Shown here: positions 11,132 to 24,500 of the stretch, one piece after another
Numbering within the stretch: position 1 is the stretch's first letter
Layout of the letters: every line of letters starts with the position of its first letter
Assembly (NCBI GenBank): GCA_964058805.1
Contig: CAXKVV010000524.1
Coordinates: 1 to 46,179, forward strand
Direction: 5' to 3'
DNA: 46,179 nt
Origin: Schoenoplectus triqueter
Taxonomy: Eukaryota; Streptophyta; Magnoliopsida; Poales; Cyperaceae
The notes under the pieces: model-generated
Databases searched by the model: none
What the model saw: only the letters and a program-made list of their open reading frames with translations
What the model was told of the DNA's origin: nothing
Position numbers and translations under genes: made by a program

Positions 11132-12206
11132 TGAACTGATCAGTTAAGTTCATCTCCTAAATCACAAGATTGAACTGATTTGTTTGTAAGTTCATCTTCT
11201 AAACAGTGAAATTGAACCGATCTGTTTGTATGTTCATTCACTAACACACATACATCAATGTTGAACTGGCTTAACGCTTCATATTTGACTTTGTGTGCAG
11301 AAGTGTTCCTAGATTTATGAATTCGCTCAATGCCTAGAATTCATGATCTAGAAGATCAGTAACATGTGCATGTGGGTCATATCCACTAATCTTCTGATTT
11401 ACCAACCTCAGGATCAACAAGCTTAGCATTTCAAATTGTATTTTGTGTGATTGATCATTGACTAGTAAGAATGAACTGATCTGTTTGTAAGTTCATCTTC
11501 TAGGACAATTAAATATTGAGTCGATCTGTTTGTAGACTCATCTTCTATCTCTCCGTAAAGATTGATCTGGTCTGCTTATAAGATCATCTCTCAGAGCTAT
11601 AAAGATTGAACTGATTTATTTGTAAGTTCATATTTCGCTATCACTTAAAATGAACTAATCTGTTTGTAAGTTCATTCCTACCAACCCACTCTCACTGTCC
11701 TGTACACAAATGAACTAATCTATTTGTAAGTTCATCTGTTATCAATATGTACTAAATAAACTGATCTGTTAGTAAGTTCATTTGTATCTTCGTTATCTGA
11801 ACCAAGTGAAACTGATTTATTTGTAAGTTCATCTGTTATCAATCGGTACTAAATGAACTGATCTATTAGTAAGTTCATCTATATCTCTATTATCTGAACT
11901 CAGTGAACTGATCTACGTGTAAGTTTATCTGTATCCCTGTTATCTGAATTGAATTGAACTGTTATGTTTGTAAATTCATTTCTTCTATCTTTTGAATCTG
12001 AACTGATCTGTTTGTAAGTTCATTTTCACTTATTTTCTAAAACAACGAACTGATTTGTTTGTATGTTCGTCTGTCAACACCCTATGTAAGTTGAATTGAT
12101 CTGTTTGTAGACTCAATTTACACTATACCCTAAAGATTGAACTGGTCTGTTGGTAAGTTCATCTTCTGCCATCCTGCCTCACTGGACTGATCTGACTGTA
12201 AGTCCA
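11132..12206 (+). repeat. Array of 19 short hairpins with covarying stems (core TGAACT-GATCTGTTTGTA-AGTTCA)
   Basis: Units are 24 nt (6-bp stem, 12-nt loop) starting at 11132 (short loop), 11171, 11213, then 11472, 11517, 11563, 11607, 11651, 11711, 11757, 11807, 11854, 11904, 11955, 11999, 12046, 12092, 12138 and 12183. The second block has a spacing of 44-51 bp, with one 60-bp gap. Spacers of about 22 bp vary freely. The loop GATCTGTTTGTA is conserved, while stems differ with both sides changing together: TGAGTC/GACTCA at 11517, TGATCT/AGATCA at 11563, CGAAC/GTTCG at 12046 and TGGACT/AGTCCA at 12183. Others keep G:U-type pairs (11904). A few have one mismatch (11757, 11955). A single diverged copy sits at 38669-38692. 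Confidence 0.9.
11240..11460 (+). repeat. Block related to the 183-bp LTR repeat of 38.7-40.1 kb, splitting the hairpin array
   Basis: This block carries the same landmarks as the 183-bp units (ATCTAGAAGATCAGTAA, TAATCTTCTGATTTACCAAC, TTTTGTGTGATTG). It contains ATGAATTC...GAATTCAT at 11317-11344 as an 8-bp stem around GCTCAATGCCTA, parallel to the ATGAAT/ATTCAT stems in the other copies. Confidence 0.7.
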
Positions 12207-12531
12207 AGGTGTTTGATAGTGATCCTGATCACTTGAACACTTGACCACTCGACCACTTGATTATCATTTAGCTATAGTATTTTCTTCCCCTTTCGAGATC
12301 CTGAGGTACCTCGAGGTTAATAGTCCAGGGTAATAAACGGTGGGGGCTTGCGCCCATCGGAATCTATAAGGACTCACAATCACTGAAAAACCCCTAAATG
12401 TGCATCCCAATGGATCTGAACGACAGAATTGACTGGCTTTAAAAAATTGCACGCTTAGGAGAGATCTCTGTGTCCTTCTTCCGCATCCCATCGCCCCGCA
12501 GCGGTGGGAGAGCGCGCGAAAAAGGATCGCA

Positions 12532-15500
12532 TATTCATAACTACACATAATTTCATAAAAATTAATATAATTACTCATGATTATATCTATTAGAAGATTA
12601 TCCTAGTTAACATTTCGATATGAACATTGTACGACATAAATTTCGCACAAAACATAAATAAGATACATTAAAAATAGTTGTTTGAGTTTTTAAAAATTAT
12701 TGGCCGTATAAATATATATAATTTCATGAAAATTAATATAATTATTCATATTCATGCCTATTATATGATTATCGAATTAAAACTTAGATATGAATATTCT
12801 ATGATGCTAATTTTACACAAAATATAAGTGAGATGAATTAAAAACTGTTGTTTAACATTTTCAATATTTTTTTACATCAGAACTACACATAATTTCGAGC
12901 GAATTAATATAATTACTCCTAACTATCTCTATTATAATATTGTCATATTAACACTTCGATAAGAGTATCATTGGAAACTAATGTTTCATATGACATAAGT
13001 AAGATACATTAGAAATTTCTGTTTAAATAAGTTGTTTAAGATTTTTAACATTTATTGCCTCATAACGATACATAATTTCATAAAATTAATATAATTGCTC
13101 CTAATTAAGCCTATAAGAAAATTATCCAATTAAAATTTCGATATGAACATTCTACGACACGAATTTTACATAAAAAATAAGTAAGATACATTAAAAACAA
13201 CATTTTAAATAAGTTGTTTGAGTTTTTTAAATTTTTTGGCAGCATAACTATACATAATTTCACGCAAAATAATATAATTAACCCTAATTATGCCTATTAT
13301 ATGATTTTCCAATTAACACTCCAATATGAGACAATAATTTTTCATAAAACATAAATAAGATACATTTAAAACTGCTATTCAAACAAGTTGTTCAAAAGTT
13401 TCAAAATTTATTGTGTCAAAACTATTTATATTTTCATGAAAATTAATATAATTACTACTAATTGTGCCTATTAGAAGATTAACTAATTAATACTTCGATA
13501 TGGATATTCTACGATACTAAGTTTACACAAAACATAAGAAAGATGCATCAAAAAACAACAATTTAAACTAGTTGATCGAGTTTTTAAAAGTTTTTGCCGC
13601 ATAACTATATATAATTTCGTGCAAATTAAAATAATTAGTCCTAATTATTTCTATTAAAATATTATCTAATTAACACTTCAATATGAATATTCTACAACAC
13701 TAATTCTGCACAAAACATAAGTAGGAGACATTAAAAGAGCTGTTTAAATAAGCTTTTTGAGTTTTATAAATTTTTTATCAGCATAACTATACATAATTTC
13801 TTATAAATTAATATAATTACTCTTAAGAATGTCTATTATAAGATTTTCTAATTAAAACTTTGATATAAATATTCTACAACACTAATTTTGCACAAAACAT
13901 AAGTAAGATGCATTAAAAAATGTTGTTTAAAAAGTTGTTTGATCTTTCTAAATTTTTTGGCCGCATAATTGCACATAATTTCGTATAAATTAATATAATT
14001 ACTCCTAATTACGTATTTTATAAGATTTTTTAATTAAAACTTTGATATGAATATTCTACGATGCTAATTTTTCACAAAACATAAGTAATATCCATTAGAA
14101 ACTGCTATTTAATAAAGCTGTTTGGGTTTTCAACATTTTTGCCCTCATAACTACACATAATTTCGTAAAAATTAATATAACTACTCCTAATTACGTCTAT
14201 TATAAGTTGTCCAATTGAAACTTCGATATGAATATTCTATAACGTTAATGTTGCATAAAACATAAGTAAGCTGGGTTAAAAACTGCTGTTTAAATAAGTT
14301 GTTTGGCTTTATTAAAAATTTGGCCCTACAACTATACATAATTTCGTGCAAATTAAAATAATTACTCCAGATTACGTGTATTATAAGATTGTCCTATTAA
14401 AACTTCAACATGAATATTCCATGCCGCTAATTTTGCATAAAATATAAGTAAGATGCATTAAAAATTGCTGTTTAAATAAGTTATTTGAGTTTTTCAAAAA
14501 AAATTGGCCCATAACTACATATAATTTTGTGCAAATTAATACAACTACTCTTAATTACTGCCTATTATAAAATTGTCCAATTAAAACTTCGATATGAATA
14601 TTCTATAATGCTAATATAGCACAAAATATAAGTAAGATGCGTTAAAAACTGTTGTTCAAAAAAGTAATTTAGCTTTATGAAAAAAATTTACCGCATAACT
14701 GCACATAATTTGGTGCAAATTAATATAATTACTCATAACTATGTCTATTATAAGATTGTTCAATTAACACTTCAAAATGAGTTAGAAACTGCTATTTAAA
14801 TAAGTTTTTTTCCTCAAAACATAAGTAAGATGCATTAGAAACTGTTATTTAAATAAGTTAAGTTTTCAAACATTTTTGGCCTCATAACTACATATAATTT
14901 CACAAAATTAACAAAATCACTCATAATTATGCCCATTAAAATATTATCCAATTAACACTTCGATGTGAATATTTTACCACACTAATTTTGCACAAGACAT
15001 TAGTAGGATGCAATAAAAACAGCTGTTTAAGCAAGTTCTTTGTGTTTTTCATAATTTTTGGCCACATAAGTACACATAATTTTCTTGCAAATTAATATAA
15101 TTACTCCTAATTATACCTATTATAAGATTATTTAATTAACACTGCGATATGAATATCCAACAATAATAATTTTTCATAAAACATAAGTAAGATATATTAT
15201 AAACTGCTGTTTACATAATTTTTTTTAACATTTTTAACATTTTTTGACTCATGACTCGTAACTACACATAATTACATAAAAAATAATATAATTACTACTA
15301 ATTATACCTATTAGAATATTATCCAATTAACATTTCGATATGAACATTGTACCACACAAATTTACACAAAACATAAATAATATGCATTAAAAATAGTTGT
15401 TTAAACAAGTTGTTTGAATTTTTTATAATTTTTGACCGCAAAATTACACATAATTTCTTATAAATTAATATAATTACTCCTAAGAATGCCTATTATTAGT

Positions 15501-18500
15501 TCTTCTTATTAAAACTTTGATATGAATATTCTACGACACTAATCTTGCACAAAACATACGTAAGATACATTAAAAACAACTATTTTAACAAGTTATTTGA
15601 GTTTTTCAAAAAAATTGGCTGTATAACTACACATAATTTCTTCTAAATTAACATAATTACTCTTAACTATGCCTATTGTAAAATTTTCTATTTAAAATTT
15701 TAATGTGAATATTCTACAAAAATAATTTTGCACAAAACATTAGTAAGATGTATTAAAACTGTTGTTTAAATAGTTGTTTGATCTTTCCAAATTTTTTGGC
15801 CGCATAACTGTAAATAATTTCGTATAAATTAATATAATTATTCCTAATGTCTTTTATAAGATTTTTCAATTAACACTTTGTAATGAATATTCCACGATGC
15901 CAATTTTTCACAAAACATAAGTAATATGCATTAGAAACTGCTATTTAAAAAAGATGTTTGAGTTTTCAACATTTTTTCCCTCATAACAATACATAATTTC
16001 ATGGAAATTACTATAACTACTCCTAATTATGTCTATTATAAAGTTATTCAATTGAAATTTCGATATGAATATTCTATAACGTTAATTTTGTATAAAACAT
16101 AAGTAAGATGGGTAAAAAAACTATTGTTTAAACAAGTTGTTTGGCTTTATTAAAAATTTGGCCGCACAACTAAACATAATTTCGTGAAAATTAAAATGAT
16201 TACTCCAAAATATGCCTATTGTATTATTTTCCAATTAAAAATTCCATATGAATATTCTATAACACTAATTAAACAAGTTGTTTGATCTTTCCAAATTTTT
16301 CGGCCGCATAACTGGAAATAATTTCATATATATTAATATAATTACATCAACTTACGTCTTTTATAATATTTTTCAAACGCTTTGATATGAATATTCTACA
16401 GTACTAATTTTTCACAAGACATAAGTTAAAAACTGCTATTTAAAAATGTTATTTAAGTTTTCAACACTTTTGCCCTCATAATTGCACAAATTTTCATAGA
16501 AATTAATATAACTACTCCTAATTATGCCTATTATAAAATTTTTCAATTAAAACTTCGATATGAATATTATTTAATGCTAATATTGCACAAAACATAAGTA
16601 AGATGCGTTAAAAACTGCTGTTTAAACAAGTTGTTTGGCTTTATGAAAATTTTTGTCCGCATATCTACACATAATTTGGTGCAAATTAATATAATTACTC
16701 CTAATTATGCCTATTATAAGATTATTCAATTAACACTTCAAAATGAATATTTTAGGGCACTATTTTTTCTCAAGACATAAGTTTGATGCTTTTTAAAAAA
16801 GTTAAGTTTTTAAATATTTTTGGCCTCATAACTTTTCATAAAAATTAATATAATTACTCCAAATTATGCCGACTAATATTAGCCAATTAACACGTTGATA
16901 TGAACATTATACGACACTAATTTTGCACAAGTAGGATGCATTACAAAATAAATGTTTAAACAAGTTGTTTGTACTTTTTCAAATCTTTGGTCTCATAAGT
17001 ACACGTAATTTCATAAAAATTAATAAAATTATTCCTAATTATGACTATTATAAGATTGTCCAATAAAAACTTCGATATGAATATCCTACTTCACTAGTTT
17101 TTCATAAAACATAAGTAAGATATATATTAGAAACTGCAGTTTAAACAAGTTGTTTAAGATTTTAACATTTTTGAATCATAACTACACATAATTTTTTGAA
17201 AATTAAAATAATTACTCCAAATTATATTTATTAGAAGATTATCCAATTAACACTTCAATATGAACGTTGTACGACACAAATTTTGCACAAAACACAAATA
17301 AGATGCATTAAAAACTGTTGTTTAAAAAGGTTGTTTGAGGTTTTGAAAATGTTGGCCACATAACTATATAAAATTTCATGAAAATTAATATAAGTACTCC
17401 TAATTATGTCTATTATATGTTTGATCAATTAAAACTTAGATATGAATATTTTATGATGCTAATTTTGCATAAAATATAAGTGAGATGCATTCGAAATTAT
17501 TGTTTAAACAAGTTGTTTAAGACTTTCAACATTTTTTACATCAGAACTACACATAATTTCGAGCGAATTAATATAATTACTCCTAACTATGTCTGCTATA
17601 TGATTGTCATATTGACACTTCGATATGAGTATCATAGGACACTAATTTTTCATATGACATAAGTAAGATACATTAGAAATTACTGTTTGAACAAGTTATT
17701 TAAGATTTTTAACATTGATTACCTCATAACGACACATAATTTTATGAAAATTAATATAATTACTTCTAATTATGCCTATTAAAAAATTATCCAATTAACA
17801 CTTCGTTATGAATATTCTACGACATGAATTTGGCACAAAACATAAGTAAGATGTATTAAAAACTGTTGTTTAAACAAGTTTGACTTTTTTAAAACTTTGG
17901 GCCATAAATGCACATAATTTCATGAAAAATATTATAATTACTCCTAATTATGCCTATTATAAGATTTTTCGATTCACACCTCGATATGAATATTCTACGA
18001 CACTATTTTTTCTAATACATAAGTAAGATACATTAGAAACAACTATTTAAAAAAGTTATATTTCAATATTTTTAGCCCCATAACTACACATAATTTAGTG
18101 AAAATAAATATAATCAATCCTAATTATGCCTATTAAAAGATTATCTAATTAACATATGAACATTCTACAACACTAATTCTGCACAAAACATAAGTAAGAG
18201 ACTTTAAAAATAACTGTTTAAATAAGTTGTTTGAGTTTTATAAAAAAATTGGCCGCATAATTACACTTAATTTCTTGTAAATTAATATAATTACTCATAA
18301 GCATGCTATTATAGAATCTTCTAATTAAAACTTCGATATAAATATTCTACGATAATAATTTTATACAAAACATAAGTAATATGCATTAAAAATAGCTGTT
18401 TAAATAAGTTATTTGAGTTTTTCAAAAATTTTGGCTGCATAACTACACATAATTTCTTATAAATTAATATAATTACTCCTAAATATGCCTATTATAAGAT

Positions 18501-21500
18501 TTTCCAATAAAAATGTCGATATGAATGTTCTACAACACTAATTTTGCACAAAACACATGCATGATGCATTAAAAATTGCTGTTTAAAAAGTTATTTTTAT
18601 CTTTCCAAATTTTTTGGCCGCATAACTGCACATAATGTCATATAAATTAATATAATTACTCCTAATTACGTCTTTTATAAGATTTTTTTAATTAACACTT
18701 TGATATGAATATTCTACGATGCTAATTTTTCACAAAACATAAGTAAGATGCATTAGAAACTGCTATTTAAAAAAGTTATTTGAGTTTTTAAAAAATTTTC
18801 CCTCATAACTACACATATTCCACAACATTAATTTTGCATAAAACTAAGTAAGATGGGTTAAAAACTGCTGTTTAATCAAGTTATTTGGCTTTATGAAAAA
18901 TTTTGACCGCACAACTACACATAATTTCGTACAAAACAAAATAATTAACCCTGATTATGCCTATTATAAGATTGTCCTATTAAAACTTCGATATGAATAT
19001 TCAACGGCGCTAATTTTGCGCAAAACATAAGTATGATGCATTAAAAACTGCTGTTTAAAGAAGTTATTTGAGTTTTTCAAATTTTTTGGTCGCATAACTA
19101 CGTATAATTTCATGCAAATTAATATAATTACTCCTAATTAAGCCTATTATAAAATTTTCTAATTAAAACTTGATATTAATATTCTATAACACTACTATTG
19201 CACAAAACATAAGTAAGATGCGTTAAAAACTTCTGTTTAAACAAGTTGTTTGGCTTTATGAAAATTTTTGGCCGCATATCTACACATAATTTGGCGCAAA
19301 TTAATATAATTACTCCTAATTATGCCTATTATAAGAATATTCAATTAACACTTCAAAATGAATATTTTACGACACTAATCTTGCACAAAAACATAGATAA
19401 ACTAAAAATAGCTGTTTAGACAAGTTATTTGAGTTTTCCCAATTTTTGGCTACATAACTACACATAATTTCTTATAAATTAATATCGTTACTCCTAAATA
19501 AGCCTATTATAAGATTTTTCTTATTAAAACTTCGATATGAATATTCTACAACACTAATTTTGCAAAAAAAAAAAAATAAGTAAGATGCATTAAAAACTGC
19601 TGTTTAAACAAGTTGTTTGATCTTTCCAATTTTTTTGGCCGCATAACTGTACATGATTTCGTATAAATTAATATAATTACTCCTAATTATTTCTTTTATA
19701 AGATTTTTCAATTAACACTTTGATATATATATTATACAATACTAATTTTTCACAAAACATAAGTAAGATGCATTAAAAAGTAATATTTAAAAAAGTTGTT
19801 TAAGTTTTCAAAACTTTTTCCCTCATAACTACACAAAATTTCCTAGGAATTAACATAACTACTCCCAATTGCGCCTATTATAAAGTTGTCCAATTAAAAC
19901 TACGATATGAATATTCTACCGTGCTAATTTTACACAAAACATAAGTAAGATGCATTAAAAACAGCTGTTTAAACAAGTTGTTTGGCTTTATGAATTTTTT
20001 TGGCCACACAACCTCACATAATTTCTCATAAATTAATATAGTAACTCCTAAATATGTCTATTATAAGATTTTCCAATTAAAACTATGATATGAATATTCT
20101 ACAGCACTAATTTTGCACAAAACATAAGTAAGATGCGATAAAAACTTCTGTTTAAAAAAGTAGTTTGGCTTGATGAAAATTTTTGGCCGCATAACTGCAC
20201 ATAATTTGGTGCAAATTAATATAATTACTCCTAACTATGCCTATTATAAGATTGTTCAATTAACACTTCAAAATGAATATTTTAGGGCACCATTTTTCCT
20301 CAAAACATAAGTAAGATGCATTAGAAACTGCTATTTAAATAAGTTTTCAAACATTTTGGCCTCATAACTACATATAATTTCATAAAAATTAACCTAATCA
20401 CTCCTAATTATGCCCATTAAAATATTATCCAATTAACACTTCGATGTGAACATTTTACCACACTAATTTTGCACAAGACATTAGTAGGATGCATTATAAA
20501 CAGTTGTTTAAACAAGTTGTTTGTGCTTTTTAGAATTTATGGCCACATAAGTACACATAATTTTCTTGCAAATTAATATAATTTCTCCTAATTATGCCTA
20601 TTATAAGATTGTTTAATTAACACTGCGATATGAATATCCAACGACACTAATTTTTCATAAAACATAAGTAAGATATATTATAAACTGCTGTGTAAATAAG
20701 TTATTTAAGATTTTTAACATTTTTTGACTCATGAATCATAACTACACATAATTTCATGAAAATTAATATAATTACTCCTAATTATACCTATTAGAAGATT
20801 ATCCAATTAACACTTCGATATGAACATTGTTCCTCACAAGTTTACACAAAACATAAATAAGATTCATTAAAAACAGTTGTTCAAACAAGTTGTTTGAATT
20901 TTTTACAATTTTTAACCACAAAATTACACATAATTTCTTATAAATTAATATAATTACTCCTAAGACTATTATTAGATCTTCTTATTAGAACTTCAATATG
21001 AATATTCTACGACACTAATCTTGCACAAAACATAAGTAAGATGCATTAAAAACATCTATTTAAAAAAGTTATTTGAGTTTTTCAAAAACATTGGCTGCAT
21101 AACTACACATAATTTCTTATAAATTAATATAATTACTCTCAAGTATGCCTATTGTAAGATTTTCTAATTTAAATTTTGACGTGAATATTCTACAACAATA
21201 ATTTTGCACAAAACATTAGTAAGATGTATTAAAGACTGCTGTTTAAGAAGTTGTTTAATCTTTCTAAATTTTTTAGCCGCATAACTGTAAATAATTTCAT
21301 ATAAATTAATATTACTATTCCTAATTACGTCTTTTATAAGATTTTTTAATTAACACTTTGATATGAATATTCCACGATGCCAATTTTTCACAAAACATAA
21401 GTAATATGCATTAGAAACTGCTATTTAAAAAAGATGTTTGAGTTTTCAACATTTTTGCCCTCATAACAACACATAATTTCATGGAAATTACACTCCTAAT

Positions 21501-24500
21501 TATGTCTATTATAAAATTGTCCAATTGAAATTTCGATATGAATATTCTATAACGCTAATTTTGTACAAAACATAATTAAGATGGGTAAAAAAACTACTGT
21601 TTAAACAAGTTATTTGGCTTTATTAAAAATTTGGCCGCATAACTGCACATAATTTGGTGCAAATTAATATAATTACTCCTAACTATGCCTATTATAAGAT
21701 TGTTCAATTAACACTTCAAAATGAATATTTTAGGGCACTATTTTTCCTCAAAACATAAGTAAGATGTATTAGAAACTGCTATTTAAATAAGTTAAGTTTT
21801 CAAACATTTTTGGACTCATAACTACATATAATTTCATAAAAATTAACCTAATCACTCATAATTATGCCCATTAAAATATTATCCAATTAACACTTCGATG
21901 TGACAATTATACCACACTAATTTTGCACAAAACATAAGTAAGATGCGTTAAAAAATTCTGTTTTAAACAAGTTGTTTGTGTTTTTCAGAATTTATGGCCA
22001 CATAAGTACACATAATTTTCTTGCAAATTAATATAATTACTCCTAATTATGCCTATTATAAGATTGTTTAATTAACACTGCGATATGAATATCCAACGAC
22101 ACTATTTTTCATAAAACATAAGTAAGATATATTCTAAACTGCTGTTTAAATAAGTTATTTAAGATTTTTAACATTTTTTGACTCATGAATCATAACTACA
22201 CATAATTTCATGAAAATTAATATAATTACTCCAAATTATACCTATTAGAAGATTATCCAATTAACACTTCGATATGAACATTGTACCACACAAATTTACA
22301 CAAAACATAAATAAGATTCATTAAAAACAGTTGTTTAAACAAGTTGTTTGAATTTTTTACAATCTTTGACCGCAAAATTACACATAATTTTTTATAAATT
22401 AATATATCTACTCCTAAGAATGCCTATTATTAGATCTTCTTATTAAAACTTCGATTTGAATATTCTACGACACTCTTCTTGCACAAAACATAAGTAAGAT
22501 GCATTAAAAACAGCTATTTAAATAAGTTATTTGAGTTTTTCAAAAATATTGGCTGCATAACTACACATAATTTCTTATAAATTAATATAATTACTCTTAA
22601 ATATGCTTATTTTAAGATTTTCTAATTAAAATTTTGATGTGAATATTCTACAACAATAATTTTGCACAAAGTATAAGTAAGATGTATTAAAAACTGTTGT
22701 TTAAGAAGTTGTTTGATCTTTCTAAAATTTTTAGCCGCATAACTGTAAATAATTTCATATAAATTAATATAATTATTCCTAATTACGTCTTTTATAAGAT
22801 TTTTCAATTAACACTTTGATATTATTATTCCACGATGCCATTGTTTCACAAAACATAAGTAATATGCATTAGATACTGCTATTTAAAAAAGATGTTTGAG
22901 TTTTCAACATTTTTGCCCTCATAACAACACATAATTTCATGGAAATTACTATAACTACTCCTAATTATGTCTATTATAAAGTTGTCCAATTGAAATTTTG
23001 ATATGAATATTCTATAACGCTAATTTTGTACAAAACATATGTAAGATGGGTAAAATAACTACTGTTTAAACAAGTTATTTGGCTTTATTAAAAATTTGGC
23101 AGCACAACTAAACATAATTTCGTGCAAATTAAAATGATTACTCCTAAATATGCCTATTGTATTATTTTCCAATTAAAACTTCCATATGAATATTCTATAA
23201 CACTAATTAAACAAGTTGTTTGATCTTTCCAAATTTTTCGGCCGCATAACTGGATATAATTTCCTATAAATTAATATAATTACATCTACTTACGTCTTTT
23301 ATAAGATTTGTTTCAAACAGTTTGTTATGAATATTCTACAATACTAATTTTTCACAAAACATAAGTTAAAAACTGCTATTTAAAAACGTTATTTAAGTTT
23401 TCAACACTTTTGCCCTCATAACTGCACGAAATTTCATAGAAATTAATATAACTACTCCTAATTATGCCTATTATAAAAGTTTCCAATTAAAACTTTGATA
23501 TGAATATTCTATAACATTAATATTGCACAAAACATAAGTAAGATGCGTTAAAAACTGCTGTTTAAACAAGTTGTTTGGCTTTATGAAGATTTTTGGCTGC
23601 ATATCTACACATAATTTTGTGCAAATTAATATAATTACTCCTAATTATGCCTATTTTGAAATTATTCAATTAACACTTCAAAATGAATATTTTAGGGCAC
23701 TATTTTTTCCTCAAGACATAAGTATGATGCATTAGAAGCTGCTTTTTAAAAAAGTGAAGTTTTTAAATATTTTTGGCCTCATAACTACATATAATTTCGT
23801 AAAAATTAATATAATTAGTCCTAATTATGCCCATTAAAATATTAGCCAATTAACATTTTGATATTAACATTCTACGACACTAATTTTGCACAAGACATAA
23901 GTAGGATGCATTAAAAACAGCTGTCTAAACAAGTTGTTTGTGTTTTTCAAAATTTCTGGACGCATAAGTACACATAATTTCATGAAAATTAATATAATTA
24001 CTCCTAATTATGCCCATTATAAGCTTGTTCAGTTTGTGTGCCACATGAATATCCAACGACACTAATTTTTCATAAAACATAAGTAAGATATATTAGAAAC
24101 TATTGTTTAAACAAGATGTTTAAGATTTTTAACATTTTATTACACATAACTACACATAATTTCATTATAATTTATATAATTACTCCTAATTATACCTATT
24201 AGAAGATTATCCAGTTAAAACTTCGATACGAACATTGTACGACACAAATTTTGAACAAAACATAAATAAGATGCATTAAAAACGGTTGTTTTAAAAAGTT
24301 ATTAGAGTTTTCCCAATTTTTGGCCGCATAACTACTCATAATTTCTTATAAATTAATATAGTTACTCCTAAATAAGTATATTATAAGATTTTTCTTATTA
24401 AAACTTCGATGTGAATATTCTACAACACTAATTTTGCAAAAAAAAAGTAAGATGCATTAGAAACTGCTGTTTAAAAAAGTTGTTTGATCTTTCCAAATAT

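Larger units (their letters stand above)
11006..12531 (+). mobile_element. LTR-like segment containing the hairpin array; 3' end ...GGATCGCA
   Basis: The last 250 bases or so (12286-12531) match the 3' end of the giant LTR at 40300-40525 and the reverse complement of 43617-43870: shared blocks include CAGGGTAAT(T/A)AACG, GGGG(C/T)TTGCGC, CTCTGTGTCCTTCTTC and GCGAAAAAGG(G/A)TCGCA. The block at 11240-11460 matches the 183-bp units at 38.7-40.1 kb. The segment therefore looks like the 3' part of an LTR of that family, abutting the first satellite monomer at 12532. Its 5' end is missing or replaced. Confidence 0.6.

Noticed and set aside
11472..12206. CRISPR-like layout: 24-nt repeats with about 22-nt variable spacers
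   Set aside because: The window is plant nuclear DNA, the repeats vary in their stems, no cas genes exist, and the segment lies in an LTR-like sequence.
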